Positions 22,242 through 32,991 of a DNA stretch of 64,000 nucleotides are shown piece after piece (position 1 is the stretch's first letter; the number at the start of each line of letters is the position of its first letter). The notes beneath the pieces are model-generated. The model was not told the origin of the DNA, did not search any database, and was given only the letters and a program-made list of their open reading frames with translations. The stretch is taken from positions 11,780,001 to 11,844,000 of the forward strand of contig CM065323.1 of assembly GCA_033032175.1 (NCBI GenBank), written 5' to 3'. The position numbers and the translations under genes were made by a program. This stretch comes from Saturnia japonica. Lineage: Eukaryota; Arthropoda; Insecta; Lepidoptera; Saturniidae.

Positions 22242-23822
22242 TTTTATTATATAAGGCTTAACAGCTGGAAAAGAGTTCATACTAATGACATAGTATTCTT
22301 ACTATTTACTTTACTATTGACCTGCATTATTAGCTGAGTATGATAGCAAAAGGTGTGCTCTGTGACCGCACGCTCTTGATAAGCAGGCAACGACCAGCTT
22401 AAAGTCATTCTTGCTCGAGCTATCGTATCGTGAAGACCTGATTTAATAAATCTAGTACAATAATCACTGTTACAGAGTGCCGCGCGCTCACTGTATATTA
22501 CAATAGCGGTCGCGCTATTTCGATCCTGTTCAGGGTTGAATTGAAAACACGCGCTGTTTAATAAATAATCTCTGTTTCAATTTCAACTGGGCAATAACCT
22601 CATGTGACTTTTATTTGAATCTTATTGGTAATATTAACATGGGCTAGTCACTAGATATTGAATTATCTAATCTCTCTAATCTCTCTAATTATGTGTATAA
22701 TTATTATATTAGGTGTATATATGTTTATAAGTATGCAGAAAATGTCTCTTAATTTTACCTCCCCCACAGCAATGTAGAAAGTTTTGTGCAATTTGTAGCG
22801 ACAGCATACAAAGTTGTTTAAATTTAACTGTAGATTGATAATATGCAAAAATAGTATCTTCGTTAACAAAATACAAGACGCAGAGATTGCGACGTATTTA
22901 CGTTCATAATAACAGTTCGACACGCACTAAGTTATATTCATATAGGTAGTATCTAATAATATATCATAAAGATTTTTTTGTGGCTACTAGCAACGCCATT
23001 TTCATTTAATTTTTTATCGATACTAATGATTTAAAAATCATTTTAAAGCCTATTTATTCCCCGTTTTAGACGAAGAATAGTTTATAACATTTACACTACT
23101 TAGAACTGATACTTCTGATAAAAGCGATTATAAAAATTCAATTTCTCAAAAACGATTTATTTCCGCAGTGTGAAAAAAATTTCACAATGTTTTATATTTA
23201 GCCTAGTTATAGAGTGATCTAACTGTAAAAAAAATTTGGAGTCTGAAATCGACGGTAGCGATTCTAAAGCTGAGCCAAAAATGAAATTAGATAATGTTTA
23301 TATTTCAACGCTTAGGCATCTGTAGCCGACTGGTTTGCGAATACCATAGAAGTACATGAGAATCCCGTAACAGTGTATATTGAGCTGCAGAGAGAATTGC
23401 AGACATTGGCAAACAGCGATAGTTTTAATCTTCCGATGGTCACCGTCAGTTACTCTGCTTACCGTTACTTTGACTTGATACTAAAAATAAAAGAAGAAAA
23501 AATATTTTTTGTTTCTATTGCTGACCGTACACAGAGAGGATAGCATAAAAAGTGTGACTGCTCCGCTCCTACCCTACCTCCGTGTCTTTTCACTTTTTCG
23601 TTTACGTTGTCTCCCTCGCGTGTCCCTCTGTTCTCTGTCCAACGATGTGACGGTATTCTTGTTTTTTTACTCCTCTCGCTTGCTTATTTTGTCTTTACAT
23701 TAATTTATTTCAGCTAATATTTTTAGTATTTTTCTGTTGTACATTTAAAGAATCATTTTAAAGTAAACGAAGTGATTATTTAAATAAAATATACAATTTA
23801 CTTAAAATGTAATCAATCACCT
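22242..23822. other. No gene seen; small CpG cluster near 22.5 kb
   Basis: Mostly AT-rich. 22475-22560 has CGCGCGCTC and TTACAATAGCGGTCGCGC, a small CpG cluster without other support. ORFs at 22663-22923 and 23509-23703 show no motif. Confidence 0.4.
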
Positions 23823-23880
23823 CTAGCAACCGCCGGCGACTTCGTTCACGTTAAAGAAGGGTTGGCTATGACAAAATGGT
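23823..23880 (-). mobile_element. Helitron 3'-end fragment, minus strand
   Basis: Minus strand reads CGTGAACGAAGTCGCCGGCGG then TTGCTAG, the typical end of Lepidopteran Helitrons. The rest is not recognisable. Confidence 0.45.
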
Positions 23881-24245
23881 AAGACTATGACGTCATCGAA
23901 GGATGTCCTCCCAAGTGCAAGAAGAAAGAATAATCGTCATTTAATAAATCAACTCTATTGATAATATTCAAGTGACACTAACATATTGAGAGATAAGTTT
24001 TTAACACAGTGCCTAAATGAAGCGTTAAGAAAGAAACCAAGTCGTTATATGTAACTCGTGAAGTATATAGAAACAGTTAATTATCTACAACGGGAAATAG
24101 GTTTTCACAGATACGAAGGGGGGTGTGTACGGGAGCGCATAATTACAAAACAAGTATTTTCCACCCTCACTTTATGTTTAACAGGAAAGGGACAAATTTT
24201 AGTCTTCCGTATAATGTAAAATTATTTGTACCTATCTTAATTCTA

Positions 24246-24500
24246 TCTTTACTAATATTATAAAAGGACAAGAGATTTTCTTTGTTTCTTTGTTTGAACT
24301 CGCTGAGCTCTGAACTACCGGTCAGATTTGAAATATTCTTTTTACATTTTGTAGCGTATTTATTGTGGAATGATATAAACTATATAAGTGCACGCTACCA
24401 CTCTATGGAGCGGAGCAGTGACAACGAATGTCAAGCAAGCTGGAAATCTGTAGACAAGTACTGATGACAAGTATGACGGCGCGATTGTGAGTTTGTTGAA
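24246..24500 (+). mobile_element. Helitron 5' part
   Basis: Starts TCTTTACTAATATTATAAAAGG after an A. TTTGTTTCTTTGTTTGAAC, GCTGAGCTCTGAACTACCGGTCAGATT and TGTCAAGCAAGC follow the order of the type C family. No clear 3' terminus. Confidence 0.55.
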
Positions 24501-24863
24501 AAAACTCTTAAATAGTTCCTACAATGCTAAGTATACAGTACTAAAGAAAAATATCTGTATATTTGAACTTGCATTGCTTAAGTAATATCGAACAGTTTTG
24601 TATGGAATTTTCAAAAAATAAAAGCCTTTAAGCCCCCGGTAGTAAAATAGGCATAGTATTATGATGTTTATCTTAAAATATAAGCGATTGGACTAAAATA
24701 TAGATTTCTTGTTACGGTTAATTATGTTAACAACCGGAGCGGCAATGACTTGTTTCATTGCTTTTTTTCTTCTAAACAGGTCGAATGTTATTGGGGTTTT
24801 CTATGAAATTCTCAATAGCAGCTCGGAGTTTGACTTTGAGCCCAATTAATGGCAATAGGCTCG

Positions 24864-24880
24864 CCCCCCCCCCCCCCCCC
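24864..24880. repeat. Poly-C run (17 C)
   Basis: A homopolymer followed by GCCCC. Confidence 0.9.
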
Positions 24881-25009
24881 GCCCCTATTTTATGGGACCT
24901 AAACATACCTCGTGAACCACAGTTCACCCACAGGTGTAGGTAATGTAATGTACCTCTGCCTAACTCTTCCGGGATACATAGACGATGGTATGTTATGTTA
25001 TGTTGCCTA

Positions 25010-25232
25010 AAACAAAAGTCTATTTTTGTCTTTCTGTTCGTTACGCCTAATCTCTTAAATGATTGAACCGATTTTGATAGGACTTTATTAAGAGTAACTT
25101 AAGCTACTTTTATTTTAGAAAAAGAATTTAGGGTTCCACGCAAATAAAATAATAAATATTATCTTTAAAATACCACCACAATACCGACGACATTCTGTAG
25201 TCCACGCGAGCGGAGCTGCGGGTACAGCAAGT
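25010..25232 (+). mobile_element. Type B Helitron fragment, plus strand
   Basis: Contains GTCTATTTTTGTCTTTCTGTTCG, AACCGATTTTGATAGGACTTT and GTCCACGCGAGCGGAGCTGCGGGTACAGCAAG, the complement order of the type B copies. The end is CAAG instead of CTAG. Confidence 0.5.
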
Positions 25233-26139
25233 ATAAAATAAAAATAATATAGAAATTATTTCACTGAATAAAAACAAATATTATTTTAAATCAGCTTAAC
25301 TAAATTATACTATACAATTCGACAGTAAGTAGGTAGGTATATAAATATGTAATCAGCTACCCGCAAATACGAAATGGCGCTATTCCATTGAGTACCCAAG
25401 ACACAGGCACCCATACAAAAGGCCACATAAAAGCAACGTAGAATAAAAGGCAAACAAAACACGTATAGAACCAAGACTAAACATTTCCAAGACGTTGGCT
25501 CTGGGAGAAGGGTGTATTCTCACACCCCTCCGTTTACCACGATAACTTTGCACTTGTATACTTCAAAATCCCTTCACGAATCAACGTAAACGAAATCGCA
25601 TCGACCGCAAAACATATGTTGGTATCCAAAACTAAAGAACTTTGGAAGGGTATTGCGCCACCCCTATTTGTTAATGTTTCAAAGCGATCATGAGGGGTCG
25701 GGAGGTCGAGTTTGACTGGTTTTTGAGGATGTGTGCGAATATCCCAGATAATGCATATAATGTTCTCGAAGATTCTTTTAGAAAATTTACGATCGACCTT
25801 TAAATACCGGTTAGTGGAAGAAAATTAATCTCTTCGTTTTAATATATCATCTGATTAACTTACCCTATTTTTTTATAGTAGTACGTCAAAGTGGCTGCAC
25901 TGTGCCTGATAGTAAGCACAGCACAATCCAGAAACAATGTCGACCGTCGAGAGATCCCCAATCTATCGACTGTCGTCACTGTTAATCTGGCCTACAAGCC
26001 TCTCGGCAACTGAATGTATACTGGCTGATCCCGAAACCAGACATTAAAAAAAACCGAGTCAATATGACAGGGTTATCCTACCATGTGCATGGTGGTCGCG
26101 TACCGGGCGGATACAGATCCCTGCCGCTTGTGTTGATGT
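25233..26139. other. Single-copy region, no gene seen
   Basis: 25370-25760 is less AT-rich than its surroundings, lacks any repeat seen elsewhere in the window, and has no ORF. It could be conserved noncoding DNA. 25880-26139 holds short, diverged repeat-like sequence. Confidence 0.35.
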
Positions 26140-26405
26140 TCCTGATTTGAGTAGTGCAGAATGAAATTTCTTAGGAGATTTCTCTCTACTTAGAGCAGCC
26201 AGACTGGTGGAATACCTTCATCCTACAGAACATCGCAGCTAAATAACCTAGTGTAACGTGCGGTGTGATTAGGGTTTCCAGAGCTCCTTGGAGTAGGGAC
26301 GTCCAAGGTCAGTAACACATTAGTGATATCTGTGGTGTTACAGGCGTACAAAGGCTACGGTAGCCGTTTACCATCAGGTAGGCTGTATGCTTCTTTTCCA
26401 CCTTT
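26140..26405 (-). repeat. Repeat family F, inverted copy
   Basis: Complement order of GATGGTAAACGG, CCTTGGACGTCCCTACTCCAAGGAGCTCTGG, CACACCGCACG and GATGTTCTGTAGGATGAAGGTATTCC. Confidence 0.65.
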
Positions 26406-26526
26406 GTATTTAGTTCTAACTGGTGTATGGTGGTCGTGGCCCAGTCAGACGTAGTTGTCGTATCCATTCAGCATTTGCCTACAAACTTCTCTTGAAGGGG
26501 GAAAAATAAAAATAAAAAAAGTTCAA

Positions 26527-26955
26527 GTATTACGTAACGTAATTTGTGAGGGGGAGGGGGTCTGTAAAACGTTACGATGTGTTACAAGGGTAGGAGGGGT
26601 TCAAGCAACGCGTTACGTAAGAAATTTTTTTTTAAACTAGGCAATTAAAATTTCCCAAGTTGGCAACCCTTTTCGTTTATGTTTTACGGGGAATACTTCG
26701 ACTGTAGGTATTGTACGTCATTTTTATTTTGTTTTCGTTGTAAGTATTCGTTAGTGTGTACGCAGAAGTACATTGCTGTAGTCAGTGTTGTTAGAGTTCA
26801 TACTGTAATGTCCTTAAAACAGGGGGATTTGCATCATCAGCTCTTCTTGGCCTATAATAGCTCTCATGCTGACATGATGACTTGGGTGTTACGTAACGTG
26901 TAAGGGGGTTGCATACAGAAAAATGTTACGGCACATTACATGGGAAGGGACAAAA
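26527..26955. repeat. Two copies of a TTACGTAACG-containing MITE-like unit
   Basis: 26527-26595 and 26887-26953 share TTACGTAACGT, a GGGGG block, AAAATGTTACG/AAACGTTACG, TTACA and GGGAAGG in the same order and orientation. ATTACGTAACGTAAT at 26529 is palindromic. Terminal repeats are not resolved. Confidence 0.45.
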
Positions 26956-27174
26956 ATCAACCAAAATTGCCCCCTAAGTGATGATGCAGCCGAAGACAGA
27001 AGAAGAAAGAAAAAAAAATTTTATGACTGGGAACATAATTTGGCCTCACAGTTTGTACACACATAATTAACGTCATAATATGGTATGTAGGTAGGTAAAC
27101 TTATAAAAATATTGGTTCTCAATTTGATCTTTTAAGAGGTTCGATTCTAATATTCATATTAAACTATCAGCAAA

Positions 27175-27225
27175 ACAATCGTAGGATTCGAACCCACGTC
27201 GTTCAAAGTGGTGAACCATATCTTT
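27175..27225 (-). repeat. tRNA-like B-box fragment
   Basis: The minus strand reads GACGTGGGTTCGAATCCTACG, a good B-box context, but no matching tRNA body; probably a SINE scrap. Confidence 0.35.
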
Positions 27226-27299
27226 ACAAGTGATCTAGGTATCTATGTAAACGATCTCTCTAAGGTATAAAACTAATTAAAGCAATTAACGTCGCATCG

Positions 27300-27560
27300 A
27301 AAGATCGTGGTACGGGGTAGTGATTATCTTTTATCGTTCATCAATGTCGTGGTACGGGGCCGGTCAGTCGGCACTCGGCGACACCTGTTCTCGGCATCCG
27401 GTCGCGGACCGCTACTCCGTTTCGTTTCTTAATGAACTCCCCGCGCGCGCCGCAAATTCCCGCAGCCCCCGTATTGTACAGTATACAACTGTTTCCAGTG
27501 GTACAAGTCTGTTCAGTACCGGATTTAAAAATATTGCTGAGTTTTGTGTACATGCATAAT
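27300..27560. promoter_or_regulatory. CpG-rich island, possible promoter
   Basis: TCGTGGTACGGGG occurs twice (about 27305 and 27348). CACTCGGCGACACC, CGGTCGCGGACCG and CCCCGCGCGCGCC follow, then two TCAGT-type initiator-like motifs (near 27365 and 27513). The block contrasts sharply with its AT-rich flanks. Strand and gene are unknown. ORFs here are likely due to the low stop frequency of GC-rich DNA. Confidence 0.3.
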
Positions 27561-28009
27561 GGTTTTTTTGATTGAATATATTATTGGTTATTGGTTGTTC
27601 TGTTTGATTTGATTAATTGTTTTTTTTTTTCTGAAATTTTTTTAGGGCTATATCCAACAAAACAAAATAGGAATTACACATACCCTTCGTTCAAATCGTC
27701 GGTTCGAAATTAAAATAGAAAAGCAATTTAGTTTTTCTACAGTTTTCCGATTTTCCGGGTAAATTTTCTAATTTTTCTTGCCCTAAATAAAAAGCCTATT
27801 CGAACTATTAATAACATTTCAAAAAATAATTTAGCCACATCTTACCACTACTTACTTACACTTACACGTTTACTACACCATTACTTTTTTGTTTATTTAT
27901 AGACTAACGGTGTGACCGTGGCTCCGCACGAGTTTGTGCACGCAATAATTTTTTACATCCCCTAATTTTATTTTCACTCATATTGTTGACAATTCATACT
28001 ATGCCGTAT

Positions 28010-28400
28010 AAATTAAGAAATGGTATGTATTTCTAGTGTACAATTCTCATAATACATAATCTGTTAAGAAATAATGAAATTTAAAATTTTTGAGAGTTTT
28101 TTACAATTTCTAAAAGTGTTATTGAAAACTCTCATAGCCCATCATTCAAGAAATAACTTATACTTTCCGTGTACAGAATTTCATCATAATCGGTCAAGAA
28201 TTAACGAAACAATTTTTTTGTTATTATTTTCTTTTTTACGATTTCTAAAAGTAAGTAGGTACCTAATATTGAAATTTGAAATTGAACAATGACATAAACT
28301 TTCCTTGTACAAAATTTCATAGGAATCGGTCGAGCCGTTTTGAGATAAATCCCGACATACAAACGAACAGACAGACAAAAAAAATTAATGACATAATTTT
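28010..28400. repeat. Three diverged units of about 135 bp
   Basis: TTTCCGTGTACAGAATTTCATCATAATCGGTCAAGA near 28163 recurs as TTTCCTTGTACAAAATTTCATAGGAATCGGTCGAG near 28300 and more weakly near 28033. A final block ACAAACGAACAGACAGACAAAA is common in Helitron-like and LINE-like repeats of Lepidoptera. Confidence 0.5.
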
Positions 28401-28765
28401 GTTCAGTATCGTTCATATAGTAAGTATGCCTATCGGGGAATTTGGACAAAAAATTAACTGTACAGACAACACTATAGTTTTTTTAATATATCTAGATGTA
28501 TCTACGTACATAAAAGTATTAACATTTTAATTCATTGTGTTGCACTATTCGTTGGATTTACGTGATAGTAGCCACTTACTTTAAAGCCATTCTGGACTAC
28601 AGTACTTACTTAGCGGATTTTTTTATCTATTTTAATTTGGACTTACGGTCTTACTTAATACCTACTGTATCCCAGTTAGGTACTTATTAGAGATACCTAC
28701 TCTCAGGACCACGCGTTAATTTTACATATAAAATATTGCATTTATAATGAATGTTTTGTTCGAAA

Positions 28766-28815
28766 GCCGCGCCGCCCCGCGCCGCCCCGCTCCGCCCCGC
28801 GCCGTCGCTTCGCGT
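28766..28815. repeat. GC-rich decamer array
   Basis: About four units of GCCGCCCCGC with small changes, followed by GTCGCTTCGCGTCGG. Confidence 0.75.
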
Positions 28816-28964
28816 CGGTAACTAAGCTGTTCTATAAGTTCTATTTCTGAAGTTAAGTGTCAAGTTTAATTGTACACAGTGGCTAAGAACATTGATTGGA
28901 ATTGGACTTTTATGTTTTATTCTTTCATTAAAATGCAAAGAAAAAGGTGATTTTATTGAAATAC

Positions 28965-29453
28965 CTAGCTGTCTATATTCACACAAACATTTTACACGCG
29001 CGAATCGTGTTACCCCCTTCCCAGCCCTCGGTTATTTTAGTGACAAAAATTCTCATTGTGGGTAATCCTTAGAAGATAGACATAAATGCTCTGTCTGTAT
29101 TTTTGGAGGTCTATGTATTACATTAATTTGATATATTTATTCCATGTGGTTTAGGTACTCAGTATAAGAAATTTAAGCGTCTAAAACGCGTCGTTTATCC
29201 GAATTTATTTATTTTTGCGCGGAACCCTAATTCTTATTCCAAAATAAAAATAGGTACTCTACGTTATTCCTAAGAAGATCAGCTAAGTATCTGCCAGTGA
29301 AATTCCCGTCAAAATCGGTTCTACCGTTTTGGAGATTCGTAGGAACAAACAGACAGACACACAACAATTAAAAAAGAATCTGTTATAAGTAAGTAAAAAG
29401 CTGTTATTCTGAAATTACAAACAGACATCGTTTTATTAATTATTGTACAAAGA
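28965..29453 (-). mobile_element. Non-autonomous Helitron (type B), copy 3, minus strand
   Basis: Both ends resolve. The minus strand starts TCTTTGTACAATAATTAATAA after an A (29454 complement), and CTAG closes it at 28968-28965. 489 bp, type B internal blocks throughout, no coding sequence. Confidence 0.75.
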
Positions 29454-29579
29454 TAAAGAACACCAAACGTAAGCATAAAAAACGAGACGGAAGAATATTC
29501 GAATATCGAATGTCGAAACATATATACAGAAATAAAGAACAATGACATTTCAAATATAGAACAACGGCACACGAACTCC

Positions 29580-29740
29580 TTTCGCACAATAGACGTGTTC
29601 CAATTCGGCGAGCTATTGTTAAACGGCGCAGTCTGATTGGTCGACGTTTACAATGGGCCACGCCTACACAATGCCCTATTGTCGAAGTTGGCCGAACGCG
29701 GATCGGCTTACGGCCGTGGGTTTTATACTACTCAACTTCA
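29580..29740. promoter_or_regulatory. CpG-rich module with ACAAT/CCAAT/GCCACGCC motifs
   Basis: ACAATAGAC at 29586, CTATTGT at 29613, GATTGG at 29635, ACAATGGGCCACGCCTACAC from 29650 and CTATTGT at 29677, then TTTTATACTACTC near 29720. The same motif types in similar order recur at 54380-54460. ACAAT/ATTGT is the core of HMG/Sox sites and GGCGTGGCC is KLF/Sp-like. It may be a promoter or enhancer; no transcript evidence. Confidence 0.35.
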
Positions 29741-30059
29741 CGCCTACAATTGGATTCGAACGTAAATTGGTATAAAATATGCCAATTATAACATGAACTA
29801 TTTTTTTTTTTTGGTATATTCTTTCCCTTTCTTCATGAAAGGAAAAGGCAATGGTAATTATACCATGCAGCCAACTCTGATGTTATCTTTACCTATAATC
29901 CATGTTTAGATATCGTTTACCTAAAGGCCAAAGCTAATATCCTCTGTTTTTTTTTTGTTATTGTATTTCCAGTGTAAATGCTTTTATGACTTCATAATCT
30001 TTTCTAATTTTCAAAGTGAGATAAAAATAGATGGTAGCTACGTTGTAGGTACGAATTAT
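29741..30059. other. No gene seen
   Basis: AT-rich. A small inverted repeat around CTTTCTTCATGAAAGG lies at 29829-29844. Confidence 0.5.
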
Positions 30060-30290
30060 CTAGAGAGCTTTTGTGGCAACTCATAATGTACGTGTCCAGT
30101 TTAAATTTCTTATCCACTTCACATATCCACAAACCAACCAACCAACAACAATAACCAAGTGTATCTATTATTACATATTACATAATAGGTATACGGTCAA
30201 AAAACTTAAGTTAATGAATTTGAAATAAAACCCACAACATAGCACTACAAGATCTCGCCAAAAACTCCTGAACCGTAAATAATACATTTT
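30060..30290 (+). repeat. Repeat family J, copy 2
   Basis: CTTTTGTGGCAACTCATAATGTACGTGTCCAG ... GGTCAAAAAACTTAAGTTAATGAATTTGAAAT ... CAAGATCTCGCCAAAAA, collinear with 31995-32250. Confidence 0.6.
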
Positions 30291-31044
30291 TGTTCATTAT
30301 TAATTTTTTTTTTATTTGTAATGAAGATGAAATGGAGCAGGACTTCAAAGCCTGAAAAATATTTCAACTGTTTTTCCGTTTTTACCGCAGTTTAAAATAG
30401 GAAATCGAGTTACAAAATTTGGTGCGGGGCAAAAATATCTCACATATTAGGTAAGTATTCCTGTTCACCCCACAAGTTCATTGCCGTGATGTTCATTTAA
30501 AGTTAATAGTACTAAAACGTGTATTAATAGGCATAAATTTACATAAAGACGAAATCTTTAAAAGCCAAAAAAAAAAACACATTAGTGAAAACGTAAACTG
30601 GTAATAAATACTCTGTTGCCTTTCATAAAAAAGTCGTATGTTCCAAGATGGAGATTTAATATATTTCGCGGGTTCAGTATCTTAATTAATTTTTGAAGTG
30701 AGAAACTTCTTTTAGCACCCATGTGTGAATTGAAATGCGATGTAACGAAAAAATGACACAAAAAAGAGACAAAGAGGATTTAACTTGCGATAGAATAAGA
30801 TAGAATACGTGCGTGTACGTGTACGTGTACCTGCGTATTAGTTACGAAGCCATGGGAAAAGGCGTCATAACCAGCGTGGCGTATTGTGCACGTGTATTGT
30901 TTATATGAATATTTATATGTTTTCTAAAGGTTTCTCTTCTACCGCGTGTGCAGTACATGTTTTTTATTACCTACCTACTTAAAAAGGTTAAAAAATCCAC
31001 TTTATTAGCATTTGGCGCCAATATCCTGCCACAGTCCAATATGA
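30291..31044. other. No gene seen
   Basis: AT-rich noncoding; a GTACGTGTACGTGTAC microrepeat near 30815. Nothing assignable. Confidence 0.5.
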
Positions 31045-31340
31045 TATCCTTAACATCAGTTAAGTGACGATATGATCCAAGATGGTAACACGATGACTCT
31101 CAAGTAGGTACTGCTGCAGGAACACATCTATTTTCTACTTGAGGGTGGTAGCTAGCCTATTGGACATTAGAAAATGCCCTCTACCACCATGCTATGGTTT
31201 TATCAAGATGTTTTTCTTCGCCGTAAGCTTAGGCTCATTGCAGGGATTCGAAATTATGTCGAGCGACGCGATGTCCGGGATCTTGGTTCACATCGTCACT
31301 TACCATCTAGTGAGATTGTGGCAAACCCAAAACCTATAAG
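31045..31340 (-). mobile_element. SINE family S, composite copy
   Basis: 31045-31290 is an inverted copy (complements of the GACGATATGATCCAAGATGGTAACACG, TCTACTTGAGGGTGGTAGCTAGCC and GGGATTCGAAATTATGTCGAGCG blocks). 31285-31340 (CACATCGTCACTTACCATCTAGTGAGATTGTGGC) is the 3' end of the same family in plus orientation, so two insertions abut head to head. Confidence 0.6.
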
Positions 31341-31794
31341 TAATAAAACATGAAACTCAAGAACTACGTTTAAAGAAGTTATCTTTATGAAAAAAATTAC
31401 AAACTTAACTAGGTATAAACTTAACTTCCTGTATCTCCTATCTTGACTACTAGTCCAAAGATCGACAGAAAGCAACGGTTTTCATTCGACCAAAATGAAC
31501 ACACGGATCCCCGAAAGAATCGTCGACACTTAAGTGGTCCGAATTGAAACGGCGGTCGAGTACTCATTTTTTCTGTAAAAGCTACCTACGTTCTAAAAAA
31601 CTAAGTGAAACGGTCATTTAACTGAAAATACATGAAAAACGGCGGTAGGGCGCGCGACTGTCGCCACTAACGGAGAAGATTAGTTCGACTAATGGCACCA
31701 TTAGACGTTACACGTTAATTTATGTTTTAATGTTTTCTAACTTGGTTAGGTATATACTGTAAAAAATGCCTAAATTGTAGGTTCAAATTTGTTC
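31341..31794. other. No gene seen
   Basis: Mixed-composition noncoding DNA; nothing assignable. Confidence 0.45.
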
Positions 31795-31960
31795 TTGCTT
31801 GACTCTTGTCGGTGGAGAAGATGCCACTGTTCCCTATCCTCTGCCTTTCTTTTGATCTCTTCATGGTTTTAATTTTCCAATTGTACCTACTTCTAAATAT
31901 CTAATTAAACTTATATAATCTGTTTTCTTCTTCTTCCTAACTTGGCAACTTGTCCTATTT
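31795..31960. repeat. Repeat family K, copy 1
   Basis: GACTCTTGTCGGTGGAGAAGATGCCACTGTTCCCTATCCTCTGCCTTTC, matching 56265-56320 closely. It may be a LINE 3' region. Confidence 0.5.
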
Positions 31961-31994
31961 AATGAAGACCGTTACCTATTGCCATTATCAAGTG

Positions 31995-32250
31995 AATATA
32001 GTGTCCTGTCGAACAAGATGGTGGCTCCCTTGTTAGAACTTTCTGGGTAGTTTTTGTGGGATCTCAGAATGTATGCTTTCAGTTTACCTTTATAATCCAT
32101 TTTACATACTTAGAGCAAAAAAAAAACAAAATATATTACGCAAATTACATAATATAGGGTCAAAAACCAAAGTAAATGAATTAAAATAAGCATCACAACA
32201 TGTCATTTCAAGATCCCGCCAAAAAAAACAATAACCGATTTTATTACTAA
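31995..32250 (+). repeat. Repeat family J, copy 3
   Basis: GAACAAGATGGTGGCTCCCTTGTTAGAAC ... TTTTTGTGGGATCTCAGAATGTATGC ... AAGATCCCGCC. Confidence 0.6.
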
Positions 32251-32392
32251 AACTGTACTAATTCTGTTTTGAAATGTTAAACCAAATAACAACCATTAGG
32301 TATTTACTTAAAATTATTTTTTAGCTATTTAGGGGCTAAAATCTGAGCATTTTCATGTTAAATATGAAATTAAATAACAGAAAACGTTTTGA

Positions 32393-32560
32393 TAAGCCCG
32401 TGGTGCAGTGGTAGTAAGCTCTACTATTGAACCGAGATGTCGTGGGTTCGATTCCCGTACACTATATACATTAGTGTGATAAGCATAAATTGTTGTACCT
32501 ATATCTGTGTGATACATATGTATATATGTATGTATATCGGATGTTTAGTTACCTTAATAT
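32393..32560 (+). mobile_element. tRNA-derived SINE of a second type (Metulj-like)
   Basis: AGCCCGTGGTGCAGTGGTAG (A box) and GTGGGTTCGATTCCCG (B box) 40 bp apart, followed by an AT-rich body with GTGTGATACATATGTATATATG. This layout is typical of Lepidopteran SINEs of the Metulj kind. The family name is a resemblance, not a checked match. Confidence 0.6.
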
Positions 32561-32680
32561 AAGCTTTGCTTAGTTTGGAATTAAATGGCCGCATATTCAT
32601 TTATTTCTGTGACAGGAAATAAAGGTAATTTATGAGTACCTACATACATAGCGTTGTTACGTCTTCAAAATCCAACATGT

Positions 32681-32684
32681 AGGT
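32681..32684. repeat. Target-site duplication AGGT (left)
   Basis: Matches AGGT at 40519-40522. The right copy lies in an AGGTAGGT context, so its exact register is slightly ambiguous. Confidence 0.8.
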
Positions 32685-32991
32685 AGTTAAATTTCGGGAG
32701 CACTGCCGAGGGTTTTTAAAAAGTCTAAGACAAGACTGATTCTCAAGAAGCTTTATTAAGAATGCTTTTATTTGTTACAAATGTCTCTTTTATAAACTCT
32801 TATTCTATAAACACAAAGTGGGGCTGTTTACTATGAAATAATGAGAAATATGTCGCAATACATTCAGTCAAAACACCAGGTGTCTATCAGTAGTTTGCAG
32901 ACATAATATGGGTTAAAAACGTAACATCAGCATTTCTAACGTATGTACCAATTAACAAGACGTAATAAGAGAGGGTACAGACTGCATAACT
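32685..32991 (-). repeat. 3' LTR of the errantivirus-like element
   Basis: 307 bp, identical by eye to 40212-40518. On the minus strand it begins AGTTATGCAG and ends AAATTTAACT. It contains a TTTATAAAAG motif (complement near 32788-32796), two AATAAA signals (complements at 32767-32772 and 32752-32757) and a TCAGT initiator-like motif (complement at 32735-32739). The env stop codon lies inside it, at 32952. Confidence 0.93.

Noticed and set aside
27320..27559. Protein-coding ORFs of 79 and 70 codons
   Set aside because: Open frames on both strands come from GC-rich, stop-poor DNA; no motif and no splice context.
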